Assembly: GCA_001931875.2 (NCBI GenBank)
Contig: MSJH02000240.1
Span: forward strand, 1 to 19,688
From: Byssochlamys sp. IMV 00236
Taxonomy: Eukaryota > Ascomycota > Eurotiomycetes > Eurotiales > Thermoascaceae
Direction: 5' to 3'
Length of the DNA: 19,688 bases
Shown here: positions 1 to 9,700 of the stretch, in pieces
Numbering within the stretch: position 1 is the stretch's first letter
How the letters are laid out: each line of letters starts with the position of its first letter
Notes under the pieces: generated by a model
What the model was told of the DNA's origin: nothing
What the model saw: the letters and a program-made list of their open reading frames with translations, nothing else
Databases searched by the model: none
Made by a program: the position numbers and the translations under genes

Positions 1-37
<37 letters not shown>
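1..37. repeat. A homopolymer at the left end
   Basis: The window opens with 37 consecutive A residues. Together with the A tract at the other end, this suggests the contig terminates at homopolymers where assembly failed. It could also be a genuine promoter A tract of the permease gene that starts 87 bases downstream. Confidence 0.9.
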
Positions 38-39
<2 letters not shown>

Positions 40-123
40 AGAGCAAAAGTTTTGTTCTCCGTAGAGTTAAAATTCAGGACCTGTTTCTTTCTCTCTTTTC
101 TTTCATTAAATGATCTTTAAAGT

Positions 124-2210
124 ATGCCAACCAATAATCTAGACAATCACGAAGAGGGTGTCCTCGGATCAGATTCCGAAGATTCTTTATTCAGTACAGG
201 CTCATCTCATCACTTTGACAATGACCGAGACGATCAAAGTTTATTACCACTCACTCAGCATGCAAATACATCAACAACATCTGTATTCTCCTTTGAGACT
301 ATACCAATGATCCCTCTTTCACAGACGCAGACAAGAGGCCCAGAACTACAAAAAAAGGTATCCCTTCTGAACGGACTCGGTCTTGTTGTCGGTATGATGA
401 TCGGAAGTGGTTTATTTAGCTCTCCAGGTACCAGAAATTAGTTCTTTAGAAAAGAGAGAGAAATTAACTGTTCCAATTTATCTAAAGGACCTGTCTTGGA
501 ATCATCAGGTGCATATGGAACCGCTCTTGTTGTGTGGTTTATATCAGGTTTACTAGCATTATGTGGTGCCTTGTGTTACGCTGAGCTAGGCACAATGCTT
601 CCAATGAACGGTGGAGAAACTGTCTATCTAGGCAGAGCATTTGGAAGTCTAGTTTCCTTTATGTTTGAATTTATCACAATCATTGTTCAAAAGGTAAGGA
701 CTTTTATCATTGATAAAAAAAGAAGGAAATATTAAGCCAAAATTTAGCCTGGAAGTCTTGCCATCATCTGTATTGTGTTTGGTGAGTATGTGTCACGCAT
801 TGCATATCATACCTATTTCTTCAATATACCTCACGACTCGGATGATGCTGTTGAATTAGCAGATGCCATTATACCCAAATTTCTACCCAAGCTACTTGCT
901 GTAATATGCCTATTTATTTTGACTTTTATCAATGCTATTTCAGTTCAAGCAGGTATTCGTGTTCAAGACTTGTTGACAGCCATCAAGGTATTAACAGCTA
1001 TCGTGATATCTATTACCGGAATTGTTGTTCTATCCAAAAGAGAGTCTATCTATGGCGACAATAGTATCCAAGGTGACCCATTTCATGAAATTGGTTCGAT
1101 TAGTTATGGTCAAATCGCTTTGGCATTTTATTCAGGTACAACCCAAAAGAATGAAGAAAATAGAATATTAACAATGTTAAACAAAAAAAGGCCTATGGGC
1201 ATATGATGGATGGAACAACTTGAATTATGTTTCGGGGGAAATGAAGAATCCACATAGAGATTTGCCTCGTGTGATCATTTTTGGTATTCCACTCGTCGTC
1301 TTTTGTTACATGCTATCCAATGTTGCCTATTTGGCCGTTCTAAGGCCTGAAGTTGTGATGCATTCGAATACGGTTTCAATGGACTTTGGCAAAAAGATCT
1401 TTGGTCCTTCTGGTGGCATCTTGTTTGCTGTCTGTGTGGCACTGAGTTGCTTTGGGGTAAAGAAAAGAAAAAGGATCTCTTTTATGTGATAGATAACTAA
1501 CTATGATTTTGAAAGTCTGCTAATGCCAGTGTATTTACAGGGGCACGCATTATATATGTATCAGCAAAACAAGGTCATATCCCTGGCCTCTTTGGAAAGT
1601 TGAGTCAATCCAGACAAACGCCTATTCTGGCATTGCTTTTACAGGCAGCATTGACCGTCATTATGATCATGATAGGCTCTTTTAGAGTGCTCGTTAACTT
1701 TTATTCATTGACTGCTTGGATGTAAGTAACAACAAGCTTAGTAATCATAGTGACTAACACAAGGCTATGCAGATTTTATTTCCTAGCGGTCTTTTCACTT
1801 TTAATCTTTAGATATACCGAACCAGATCTCAATAGACCGTACCGTGTCTGGCTATCAACACCCATCTTATTCTGTCTGGTTGCATTGTTTTTATGTACTA
1901 CGCCTTTTATAGAAGCACCTATAGAAAGTCTTATTGCCGTCAGTCTCATCCTATTGGCTGTTCCAATATGGCTCCTTCATGTCAAATTTGGAGACAAGAT
2001 ATTAAAAGGCTGGAATTGTAAGTGATCAATCATGAAAAAAAAGGGAGGGGGCATAGTTGCAGTGATGCGCACCAATTTACAAAAAGGAGAAAAGAGTGGC
2101 CCGTGTGTGTTAAAGGGAGTATACTGATCTTCATTTGCGTAGATATTACGCTACGATTTAGTAAAAACCGTGGTTATCACGGTGTAGAAATGACAGAAAT
2201 AGAGGACTAA
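124..2210 (+). CDS. L-type amino acid transporter (APC superfamily / SLC7-like permease)
   Basis: This is a plasma-membrane or organellar amino acid permease of the LAT branch of the APC superfamily (fungal Mup1-like group). Exons read as 124-427, 488-693, 748-1135, 1191-1456, 1516-1721 and 1773-2017, with a 3' part ending at 2210. All junctions keep frame, and introns are 51-60 bp. The first 80 or so residues are hydrophilic and acidic. The unwound TM1 motif GMMIGSGLFSSPG lies at about residues 90-102 and is followed by PVLESSGAYG, then ALCYAELGTMLP in TM2-3, typical of LAT proteins. Further hydrophobic segments continue to about residue 530, consistent with roughly 12 TM helices. The later motif YTEPDLNRPYRVW is also typical. 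The C-terminus is uncertain: 2143-2210 (ending GVEMTEIED) is in frame either after one intron 2018-2142 or via a small exon 2063-2104. Length is about 560-574 residues, normal for the family. Substrate cannot be read from sequence. Confidence 0.88.
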
Positions 2211-3381
2211 GACAAGCATAAAAATAGTACATAGTTACTTTAAAGTTTTGTAGTCTATTTATACTTGCATAATAAAAAGTTATTTAATAAAAACATCTCA
2301 TACAATTTCATTATACCTCGGTTTACCCTTGGAAATGGGAGCGAAATCTAAGGTTCAGTTAATACATATGGCTTTTTATCTGGACTTGGCTTATTAAACG
2401 AGTTTACTGAAAACACACTTTATTGCTCCGTGATACATTAAATCAATGGATTGCATATAAAAAAAGAAGGGGGTAAGCACAGTTCACTTTAAATTTATGT
2501 GATATTTATAAATCCAATTACACTTTATTAAAGCAAGAATAGTAAAAAAGTAATTTTGTCAACTTAAACATTCGGATTGTGTTGTCATGACTACATTTTA
2601 AGTATAATACTGCAGCTAAGCAGTCTATCTTGAAGGACATTGAAACTAAGGAGCATAAAGATGATCAAAACAAAATAAACCAGAAAACTTATAGCCTTTG
2701 CTTATAAAGCCATTATTATATATATATATATATTGATTTCTTTATGTGGTTGAGATAGTATAGAGTATATAAATGAATTCAAATGCTTGTTGATAGCTTA
2801 TATATAATGATGTAATGAATTCTATAAATATCAAGATATGGCATCTGACTCTATTCTTACATTTGGCTGATCAAAAAAATACAAGTTCTTGTCTGTTGAG
2901 AATTTATGTCTGTTCGATCACGAATGTGATGTTTAAAGAGCGTTCATGTATGCATAATAGCACATATTGCGCTCTTTTTACCTCTTCTTTTAAATCTGTC
3001 ATCTTTTACAAAATGACAATATCATAGTTGCTACTTTTCTTTTTCTTTATATAAATCCCGGCTATAACCCTTTAAACCAATTTCTTCCTTAATGTGCACG
3101 ATGTTTATGATCCACAGCAAGCTCTATCCAATAAGAATGCCGAGAAGATCAATTTTGTTACAGAAAATAACGGAGGTTAAGACAAAGAAAGAGGGAGCCT
3201 GACTATATGCTTTTTTGCTTATTGCTTTTATTGATATTCATTCACTAACTTTCTTCTTTTAAAACCCATTTTTATGCGTCTGTGTGTACGGGAGCTTGTG
3301 TGTGAGAGCGTGTGTTCTGCATGCCTATTTATTCTTGTGCTTGATTGTTCTTTTCCTTCTTCTTTCTTTCATCTATCCCTT
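2211..3381. other. Gene-poor spacer of about 1.17 kb
   Basis: No convincing coding region or tRNA was seen on either strand. The only open frames are short, low-complexity and without recognisable motifs. Contents are the permease 3' UTR, an AT dinucleotide run near 2712-2733, three small inverted repeats clustered at 2881-2977, a CCAAT pentamer near 3129, and a GT-rich then CT-rich leader (about 3280-3380) just before the ankyrin gene. It most likely holds the ankyrin-gene promoter. Confidence 0.6.
2271..2276 (+). terminator. Poly(A) signal of the permease gene
   Basis: An AATAAA hexamer lies about 60 bases after the proposed stop codon; a second AATAAA follows about 12 bases later. Position fits a fungal 3' UTR; this is inferred from the motif only. 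Confidence 0.45.
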
Positions 3382-5225
3382 ATGTCTTTGGACGAATACT
3401 ATCAAAGCTTTCCCCTTCCGCCTCTACCTACTTCTACGCAACGCTATCAGAAATACCAAAAGTCAAAAATACATTATGACCTTGAACAGACCATCACCGA
3501 AGTAGAAGTTATCGCTATCCAAGAAAAGTTAAAAACAGCCATGGACAAAATAGTACAAGACTGGACAGAGAGACACGATAGTTTAGTGGATGCTCTAAAC
3601 GCATCAGAACGCATAAAGAGAGACCTTGTTGAAAAATACAATAACCAATTACAGAAATATCAAAAGGCAGCCAAAGAAATGCACTTTTACAGGACAAGTT
3701 ACGACCAGTTACTTCTGCGACGACATTCCTTGTTAAGCTCTAGCTGTAACTCTGGATCCGGAAGAAGTCTCAAAAAAGGTTACTGCTCGCCACCAAGGTC
3801 TACGTCCTCTTTCTCGACAGCTTTGACTCCCGTGAATGAAGTTGTCGAGGCGGCACTCTCCCGGGACCAGTTAAAGGACAAAGAAATTCACTCGATGAAC
3901 TTTGATTCTGACCTCTCTGATATCATAAACCACTCTTTTACCATTTCCGAGTGTGATGAATCACTTCAATCACAAGACGATAAACATACTGAAAGCTCAA
4001 GAATAAAGGAGTACACCAAAGAAAAAGATACAATGACCGGAAATAATGAAGAAAATGGTGAAAAAGAAATCCATTCGAGAAATAGTGAAAATAATAATAC
4101 CAATAATAACAATAACAATAACAATAATATCAATATCAATAATAATACGCGTTCATTGGACCCGGTTGAGGAAACCAAAGTACTCAAGTTTGCTTGTGGT
4201 GATAGTTTTTGGAATACGATCGCGAACGGTAAAGCAAACAAGGAAGAAGTCGTTCAAACAGTCATGTAACGATCATTGTTCGATAAATGTGTTTCGGAAG
4301 CTTATATATTCTTTGTCACTAGGAATTACTTGCGTCGCGGGGGTAACCCGAATGTTGCCAAAAACTCAGATACGGCCAAGAAAGTCAAAGAGGGCTACAG
4401 CCTGGTTCATGCATTAATTGCTATAAAGAATACAGCTGCATTACAAAGTGTACTTTTAGCTGGTGCAAAGCCCAATGTATTCCCGTTAACGGATGATCCA
4501 AAAGACAAGGTTACCCCCTTAGTGTTGGCAGCTCAGTTGGGTTATTTGAATGGCGTCAGGTTGCTGATTGAACAAGCTGGAGTGGATATAACGAATAGCT
4601 ATGGTCCATCTGGTGAAAACGCGCTACACGCAGCTGTTCAGAGTAATTCGAAGTCAGTAGTCGCTTACCTCTTGAAGGCGTCTCAAAACATACTACTTAG
4701 GAAGCTTGACACTGCTGGTAAGTTTAGTCATCCCCCCAGTTTATAATGTGATGATACAAACAACACACACATTTATACATAGGCGCAACTCCTCTACATT
4801 ATGCATGTTCTGCAGGAAAATCCAAGTTCGTTATTCTTTTAGTAAAAGAGTATGATGCCAAGATGGATGCTCAAGATTCTAAAGGAGAAACACCGCTTCA
4901 TTATGCTATTCGTCATCGTCAGTTACAAGTCGTGACAACCTTGATTCGACTCGGCGCTGATCCAAACGTATGTATTCTCAAGAAGACGCCTACTCCCCTT
5001 GACTTGGCTAAATCTAAAGGCTATAAGCTTGTTGTTGACTATCTCAAGCAGGTTGGTGGCAAGACAACAAAAGAAATTGAAAAAAAGAGGATATCTGTCG
5101 TTAGTAGTAATACCAGTACGTTCAGCAGTGAAAGTTATGGCAGCAATGATACCAACTCTTCTTCTTCAGGTTCCATAAAAAAGTTTTTCCATGTAAAGAC
5201 AACCAAGTTATTGAATGGGAAATAA
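3382..5225 (+). CDS. Coiled-coil and ankyrin-repeat protein
   Basis: Three exons (3382-4265, 4323-4717, 4783-5225) join in frame to 573 residues. Residues 1-120 are charged and helical, with a predicted coiled coil (EVEVIAIQEKLKTAMDKIV onward). A serine-rich, acidic, disordered stretch follows, with a poly-Asn tract near residues 240-255. From about residue 300 the protein is built of ankyrin repeats: visible cores include GYSLVHALIAIKN, TPLVLAAQLGYLNGVRLLIE, NALHAAVQSNSKSVVAYLL, ATPLHYACSAGKSKFVILLV and TPLHYAIRHRQLQVVTTLI. A Ser-rich tail ends the protein. The layout (BAR-like or coiled-coil N-terminus plus C-terminal ankyrins) suggests a scaffold, possibly membrane- or GTPase-linked, but no enzyme domain is visible. 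The start at 3382 follows a CT-rich leader; an upstream in-frame ATG at 3274 would add 36 hydrophobic residues. The precise function is not recognised. Confidence 0.82.
4090..4147 (+). repeat. AAT/AAC triplet repeat encoding poly-Asn
   Basis: A run of AAT, AAC and ATC codons encodes mostly asparagine with interspersed isoleucine inside the disordered linker of the ankyrin protein. It is likely length-variable between strains. Confidence 0.85.
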
Positions 5226-5234
5226 AATTTTATT
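5221..5234. terminator. Palindromic bidirectional poly(A) signal
   Basis: AATAAAATTTTATT is identical to its reverse complement and presents AATAAA on each strand. On + it overlaps the ankyrin-gene stop codon (5223-5225). On - it begins 5 nt after the prefoldin stop codon (5239-5241). It probably acts as the shared 3'-end signal for this convergent pair, making their mRNA 3' ends overlap. Confidence 0.6.
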
Positions 5235-5238
5235 GTAT

Positions 5239-5710
5239 TTACATCGTTCTTGGGCCCTGAAGAATGTCTTTAAGATTTCCTTCTGCATCAGAAACTGATC
5301 GTTCCCAATATTTTTGTGTTTTCTCTAGTTGCTTTATCGTTTCGTCCGTTGCAGCAATAGAATCAACATATTGCTTCTTCATGTCACTTAATGGACTTTG
5401 AATAAACCTATCAAAGAATACATTAAGACAGACCGTAATTGTTTATTCGGCATAATGTTACATCTTTCCAACAGGCTTGTAAGTTTTCGTATTGGGATCC
5501 AAGCTGTCCAGTTCACGTCGAGTTAATTCTGCCATCTTGCGTTCGCGTTGTTTGGCTTGGATCTGAGCTTTGACAGTAGCTACTTGTTGCTGGCTCTGGA
5601 TATATTTGGCTTGTAATTCAACAAAGACCTATGTCATGGGTTAAAGATGTAGGTCAAATGACTTGCTTATTTTTTACCTTGCGAATGGCGTCATCTGAAA
5701 GCGTAGCCAT
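5239..5710 (-). CDS. PFD1: Prefoldin subunit 1 (beta-type)
   Basis: This is a subunit of the hexameric cytosolic prefoldin chaperone, which passes unfolded actin and tubulin to the CCT chaperonin. Three exons on the minus strand (5710-5678, 5628-5462, 5407-5239) join in frame to 122 residues, the usual length of the family. The protein has two heptad-rich helices separated by a hairpin. The N-terminal helix includes IRKVFVELQAKYIQSQQQV and the turn region reads DPNTKTYKPVGKMFIQSP, matching the family's variants of TNMYEGVGRMFILQS. The C-terminal helix includes DETIKQLEKTQKYWERSV. The 11-codon first exon is short but its junction restores the conserved FxELQAK motif. The gene converges on the ankyrin gene with 13 bp between stop codons. 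Identification rests on recalled family sequence. Confidence 0.88.
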
Positions 5711-5947
5711 TTCGATGATTAATAAACAGTAGTTTCCAGTTCAATCTAGAGGTTTTTAATCTTTTAGAGACAATAATTAAGCCAATCAAAAATCGATTTG
5801 AAATGTAACACAAAGAATTGGATAATTTCACAAAGCCATTTCCTTTTGAAAAGAGAGCAGAAAGGTCTTTATCCGCTACCATGACAAAAAGATTAGCTTA
5901 AATCTCTCTGAAAAGTATGTACTGCAAAGACAAAAACAAAGCGGGTT

Positions 5948-6279
5948 TCAGGATTTTTGTAGTAAAAAATGATATGGCATTTGAAGCTTATTTAATAGTT
6001 TGTATGCATCAATAACTGCCTGATATTCGGAGGACACACTTGTCACAAGTTTCTCTGCAAGTTCATGTGTCAACATCTTCCCACTCACCATGAAAGACGC
6101 CCTCGAGATACTTTGCCTTGTGTATCTGATGCCTTTTCTTGCAAATGTACTACCTGAATGTCCAGTCTTTGGTTTTTGAAATCAAGAATGCGTTCTTGGT
6201 TACGCGTGATATGGTCGGTATACGATTGATATTGAGTAATTAGTAGAAGCATACACTCTATTTTACATTCTTCTTCTGC
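5948..6279 (-). CDS. Unidentified small coiled-coil protein, exon structure unresolved
   Basis: The minus strand holds coding-like segments that need splicing. A pyrimidine-rich stretch ending in CAG (just above 6279) looks like an intron 3' end. It is followed by an open frame including LITQYQSYTDHITRNQERIL and DFKNQRLDIQ. Lower down, in a different frame, comes an open stretch including SISRASFMVSGKMLTHELAE and KLVTSVSSEYQAVIDAYKLL, stopping at 5948-5950. A GTAGTA donor after LDIQ (near 6152) could link exons, but no acceptor I tried joins both frames cleanly. An alternative acceptor gives a short ending GVFHGEWEDVDT. Further coding-like codons (LLREFNIINEKF) lie upstream around 6365-6420. 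Helical, charged composition suggests a small complex subunit. No family was recognised. It lies divergently from the AN1 gene. Confidence 0.35.
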
Positions 6280-6515
6280 GTATTAAATGAGAATAAGAGG
6301 AAAAAAAAAGGAGTAATAGCAACAATCAATATGTTAATAGCAGTCGTAGGTCCTCTATCTCAAGCAAAACTTCTCATTAATAATATTGAACTCGCGTAGC
6401 AGTGTTCTTGCTGAAAAATACACTGAGTTTGAATTTAAAGTGAAAACTGTATAAATCCGTTGTTCCTGACTTCATTGTTACCCTTTTTTATCATTTATAT
6501 ATTATATACGTAATC
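6280..6515. promoter_or_regulatory. Divergent promoter region of the small minus gene and the AN1 gene
   Basis: This AT-rich interval separates the minus-strand small gene from the AN1 gene start. It contains an A9 run near 6301-6309 and a TATA-like stretch (TTATATATTATATACG) about 10-25 bases before the AN1 start codon. The left part may instead hold the 5' exon or first intron of the small gene. Confidence 0.4.
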
Positions 6516-7455
6516 ATGGAGTTTCCTGATCTCGGTAAAAGATGTACAGCACCTGCTTGTAACCTTTATGGTAAGATATTATTACTAGTACATATGTTTA
6601 AACAGAAGAAATGACAGGGTTTACTATTAGACTTTTTACCTTATACATGCATTTACTGCAAGCATATATTTTGGTATGTATATATTACTATTGTTACTAT
6701 TATCCAATTGATTAACGCCTATACAGTCAAGACCATTTCAAACTACAGGATCATCATTGTCCAAGCTTGAATGATCCAAGTATGGATATTAGGTAGAAAA
6801 AGAACAGAAACAACAGCGACCGCTTGCGTAGTCTAATGCTTTATATAGAGTGCCTACATGCCCTATTTGTGAAAAGCCAGTATCAGTACCAAGAGGACAA
6901 GATCCAAATATTAGAGTAAGGTCTATATATTATTAAAGCCAACCTCAGTAACCTTTTTATCTGATAGATGAATGAACATATACAAAACAATTGTGCGGAC
7001 CTGAAGCCTAAAAATGACAATACATGCCGTAAAAAGGGCTGCACGACAAAGATGCTTGTGCCAATGCAATGTCCTGACTGTGGGCGTTCTTTTTGTGTGA
7101 AGCATAGATTACCAGTAGATCACCTTTGCAAAGGAAAACAGACAGATGGAAAGCCAGTGAAACAAATTAATAATACTTCAAGAGCAGAAATGGAAAGGTA
7201 TACATATTACTTTAATATTTCCTTCATTTGTTAACTCATGTTGATAGACAAAGGAAAGATAGAGTAGAGCAAAGGAAGCAAGAGATTCATAGACTTCAAT
7301 TGAAAGCGAAACAAGGAGTAAGTGTGATGTATATATACTCTCTCCCTTAAAGGCATTAACACATGTGTCAGAATATTACTGATAATGAACAAATACAACT
7401 GGCCAAGCTATTATCTTTACAAGGAGACAAACATGGCAAATGCATTGTTTGCTAA
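6516..7455 (+). CDS. AN1-type zinc finger protein, ZFAND2/AIRAP-like
   Basis: The product is a stress-linked adaptor expected to bind Cdc48/p97 or proteasomes, as animal ZFAND2A/B (AIRAP/AIRAPL) do. Seven exons (6516-6570, 6631-6673, 6727-6792, 6849-6915, 6968-7197, 7248-7317, 7372-7455) join in frame to 204 residues. The start MEFPDLGKRC matches the family opening exactly in pattern. The first AN1 finger (about residues 10-48) has CTAPAC, CIYCKHIFCQDHF and HHC. A linker VPTCPICEKPVSVPRGQ follows. The second finger (about 93-133) has CRKKGCTTK, CPDCGRSFCVKHR and HLC. A basic helix comes next, then DNEQIQLAKLLSLQ, which resembles a ubiquitin-interacting motif. The last four residues, CIVC, form a CaaX-like box. 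Both fingers retain all expected Cys/His ligands visible by eye. Human AIRAPL is also prenylated at a C-terminal CaaX box, as I recall. Confidence 0.9.
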
Positions 7456-7521
7456 AGAATATAGAATAATAATAATAGTAAATATAGAAATAATAGCTTA
7501 ATCCACTGTTTGCATATCATC

Positions 7522-7575
7522 AATAAATACCAACATTTGCTAAACAAGGTAGTAAATTGTTCATATAGATTTATT
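7522..7575. terminator. Opposed poly(A) signals between the AN1 gene and the INTS7 C-terminal gene
   Basis: AATAAA on the + strand at 7522-7527 lies about 67 bases after the AN1 stop codon. TTTATT at 7570-7575 gives AATAAA on the - strand about 93 bases after the proposed stop of the INTS7 C-terminal gene. The 212 bp between the two stop codons shows nothing else. Confidence 0.4.
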
Positions 7576-7667
7576 ATTTGTTTAGCATGCTTTCTCTTTC
7601 CTTAGCTTATGTCTCACGTGTACCTCATGAAAGGAATTCCCTTTTACTACTACTATTAATTGTACTC

Positions 7668-9641
7668 TTAACAGGTATGCTTTAATTTTGGAATTGGCAT
7701 TCTCCCACTACATTTAAAGAATGCTTTGGGTAATATGAATGGTGTCCTAAGAATAGCCTCTAATGCTGTCTTCATATGTTGGCTACGTTGCTAATGAAGA
7801 TGATTATTCATGTGAGCATTGTAAAGAAACGATATAATTGATATATACCTCATGTCTTTGATTACCCTGCAGATCAGAAACTTTTTCCCATTCTGCAACA
7901 GTCTTTACAAATTTTCTACATATCTTCATAAGATTAGATTCTCTAAGGTTGCTAGTACTATCATCATCCACTCTATCATCCATCAAAATCGGAATCAACG
8001 TTGGATTCACACAAAAGAACAAATTATTCGAAGCAGCAAAGGAACGCGCAGCATACTCGCATGCTAGAATACATGTATTATAGGTTGCAAGTACATGTAA
8101 AATCTCTTTATCATCCACTTCCACAGGTTGCTCACTCAAGTTAAATCGAAGAGCCAAGTTACGAAAACGATCTGCACATTCTTGCATCCATCTTGACTGC
8201 CTTGTTAAGGCTGTCTCATCATTTGTATTCATATTCAAGGTAGATAGTGCCAGCTGTATGATAACATTCATCTCCATACGCATTTCTACAAAGTATAGCT
8301 GCACAGATGTTTCCTTACCTAATCCACTTAACGCCTGTATGTATAAATAATAAATACAGGGCATAATTTCCTACTTTTCTGTGTTCTTACCTTGAGTGCC
8401 TCAAGTGTCATAACATAATGTTTTGTCACAGAATCTACAGTATCGGCTGTAATTGTGCCTATGTTGTTTGGTATCTGTGTTTCAGCATAGGCTAGAGAGC
8501 CTAATGCTCTTAGCCAATATGCACTTTCCTCAGATTGAACCTATTTTTTTTTTACTGTGAGTTCTTGCTAATATATATAATAGAACAACATGGTTACCTT
8601 TTTAAATAAGCTCCCCACGATAGCTTGCATGAGTGCAAACCATCCACGACGTCCTGCTTCTAAACTAATGAGATAAATGTTCCAGCAATTTGATGTAAAC
8701 ATCTTGTTGGTATCATCCCAAGATCCATAGACGTGTAAAAGTGATATCACCTTGGTTGTAAGTTCTTCTGTAGATGAGGTATGAAGTAGTAATTTTACTA
8801 GATTAATCTTTTGTGTTCAAAGTTGAGTAACACAGCTATTGATGCTATTAAGCACACTTACAAACATGGATGACTTATTCATCCCTTCCTTTAACTTATC
8901 AGTGACACTTTCTGCAAGCCAAGATGGCACTTGACGGCATTGTTGTAAAAGAAATGTCAAATATGGTAATAAGATGGCAGCAACTTCATCTATTATAAGA
9001 TATAAGCATCATTACCATCTTGTCTCTTTTACTTTTACCATTGGCTAATAATAGTGTATGATATGCTTCTTTAAAAGATGCTTCAAAATCCCATTCATTT
9101 AATAGTGTGCAATATCGTGCTTTCATCTTGAGTAGTTCTTTGAGCTATATTTCATTCAAATATTCAGTATATTATTCTCTTTTCTTTTCTTGCATACTTT
9201 AGCATTATATGTCCCATATAAAAGTTTTGGAGTTGAACCAAAACGTACTGATTTTATCAGGTTATCTATTCCAGTTGATAAGGCATCTATCACTTCATTC
9301 ACTGTTTGATGCAATCTTGATATAATTGGAACATCAATGTCCATTGCATTACGATCTCGACTTGTAAGTGCAATATGTGCAATTGTATATAATAGCTTTG
9401 CGCATGATATGGCTACCGTATATTTTCGTTCGTTTATCGCGTCATGAAGAATAGTCTGACAGTCTCCAATGGACGCGATGAGATTATCGGCTGAAGGGGA
9501 ATCGATGATCCGAACGATCAAGTGTTGATGAGTAGAGACTAGACTTTGCGTGCATTGAAAGGCTTTGCTTTGAAGTTCTGGTTTCCCCTTTGTTGAATTT
9601 ATAACAAGTAATAGTCTTAAAATATGTGTTTCGTCAAACAT
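7668..9641 (-). CDS. INTS7: Integrator complex subunit 7, C-terminal part as a separate gene
   Basis: Seven exons (9641-9198, 9144-9039, 8989-8862, 8807-8598, 8540-8391, 8334-7849, 7790-7668) join in frame to 548 residues. All six introns are 49-58 bp with GT-AG ends. The helical-repeat protein matches the part of INTS7 after its N-terminal HEAT/ARM repeats. Examples against the animal protein (recalled) are WNIYLISLEAGRRG for WTVYRIARQASRMG, EESAYWLRALGSLAYAE for EHFYFWLNSLKEFSHAE, DRFRNLALRFNLSE for EEFRSLASRYGDLY, and AILRTPFILPKAFF for ALLKVPLSFQRYFF. Integrator cleaves nascent Pol II transcripts, including snRNAs. The start at 9641 is the first Met downstream of the opposing gene; the frame stays open to 9758, overlapping that gene. 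The N-terminal repeats of INTS7 are missing here and appear on the + strand next door. The last exon could splice further, so the C-terminus is provisional. Confidence 0.8.
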
Positions 9642-9700
9642 GTAGAATTGAGATAAAAAAGGAACGAAATATTTCTTTCTTTCTTTCTTACTTTTATAAA
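9642..9700. promoter_or_regulatory. 59-bp divergent spacer between the two INTS7 halves
   Basis: This is the whole distance between the start codons of the two head-to-head INTS7 gene pieces. It contains a TTTC tetranucleotide run (about 9672-9688) and a TATAAA-like TTTATAAA directly before the + start codon. It is too short for two separate promoters and leaders, so transcription probably starts inside the opposite gene or from one bidirectional core. Confidence 0.5.

Noticed and set aside
2911..2925. GTTCGATCAC as a possible tRNA B box
   Set aside because: It does not match the GGTTCGANNCC core and no acceptor or anticodon stem can be built around it.
2935..2980. Stem AAAGAGCG/CGCTCTTT followed by T residues, resembling a bacterial terminator
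   Set aside because: The surrounding genes are eukaryotic with spliceosomal introns, and the loop is 27 bases; a rho-independent terminator makes no sense here.
2815..3027. 70-codon + strand open frame in the long spacer
   Set aside because: Low-complexity AT-rich composition, no domain, no promoter or splice context, and it overlaps the inverted-repeat cluster. It looks like chance.
3966..4241. Minus-strand frame rich in leucine and isoleucine opposite the ankyrin gene
   Set aside because: It is the antisense shadow of the poly-Asn tract and does not represent a membrane protein.
5691..5882. 63-codon minus frame overlapping the prefoldin start
   Set aside because: It shares bases with prefoldin exon 1 in another frame, has no recognisable motif and most likely lies in the prefoldin 5' region.
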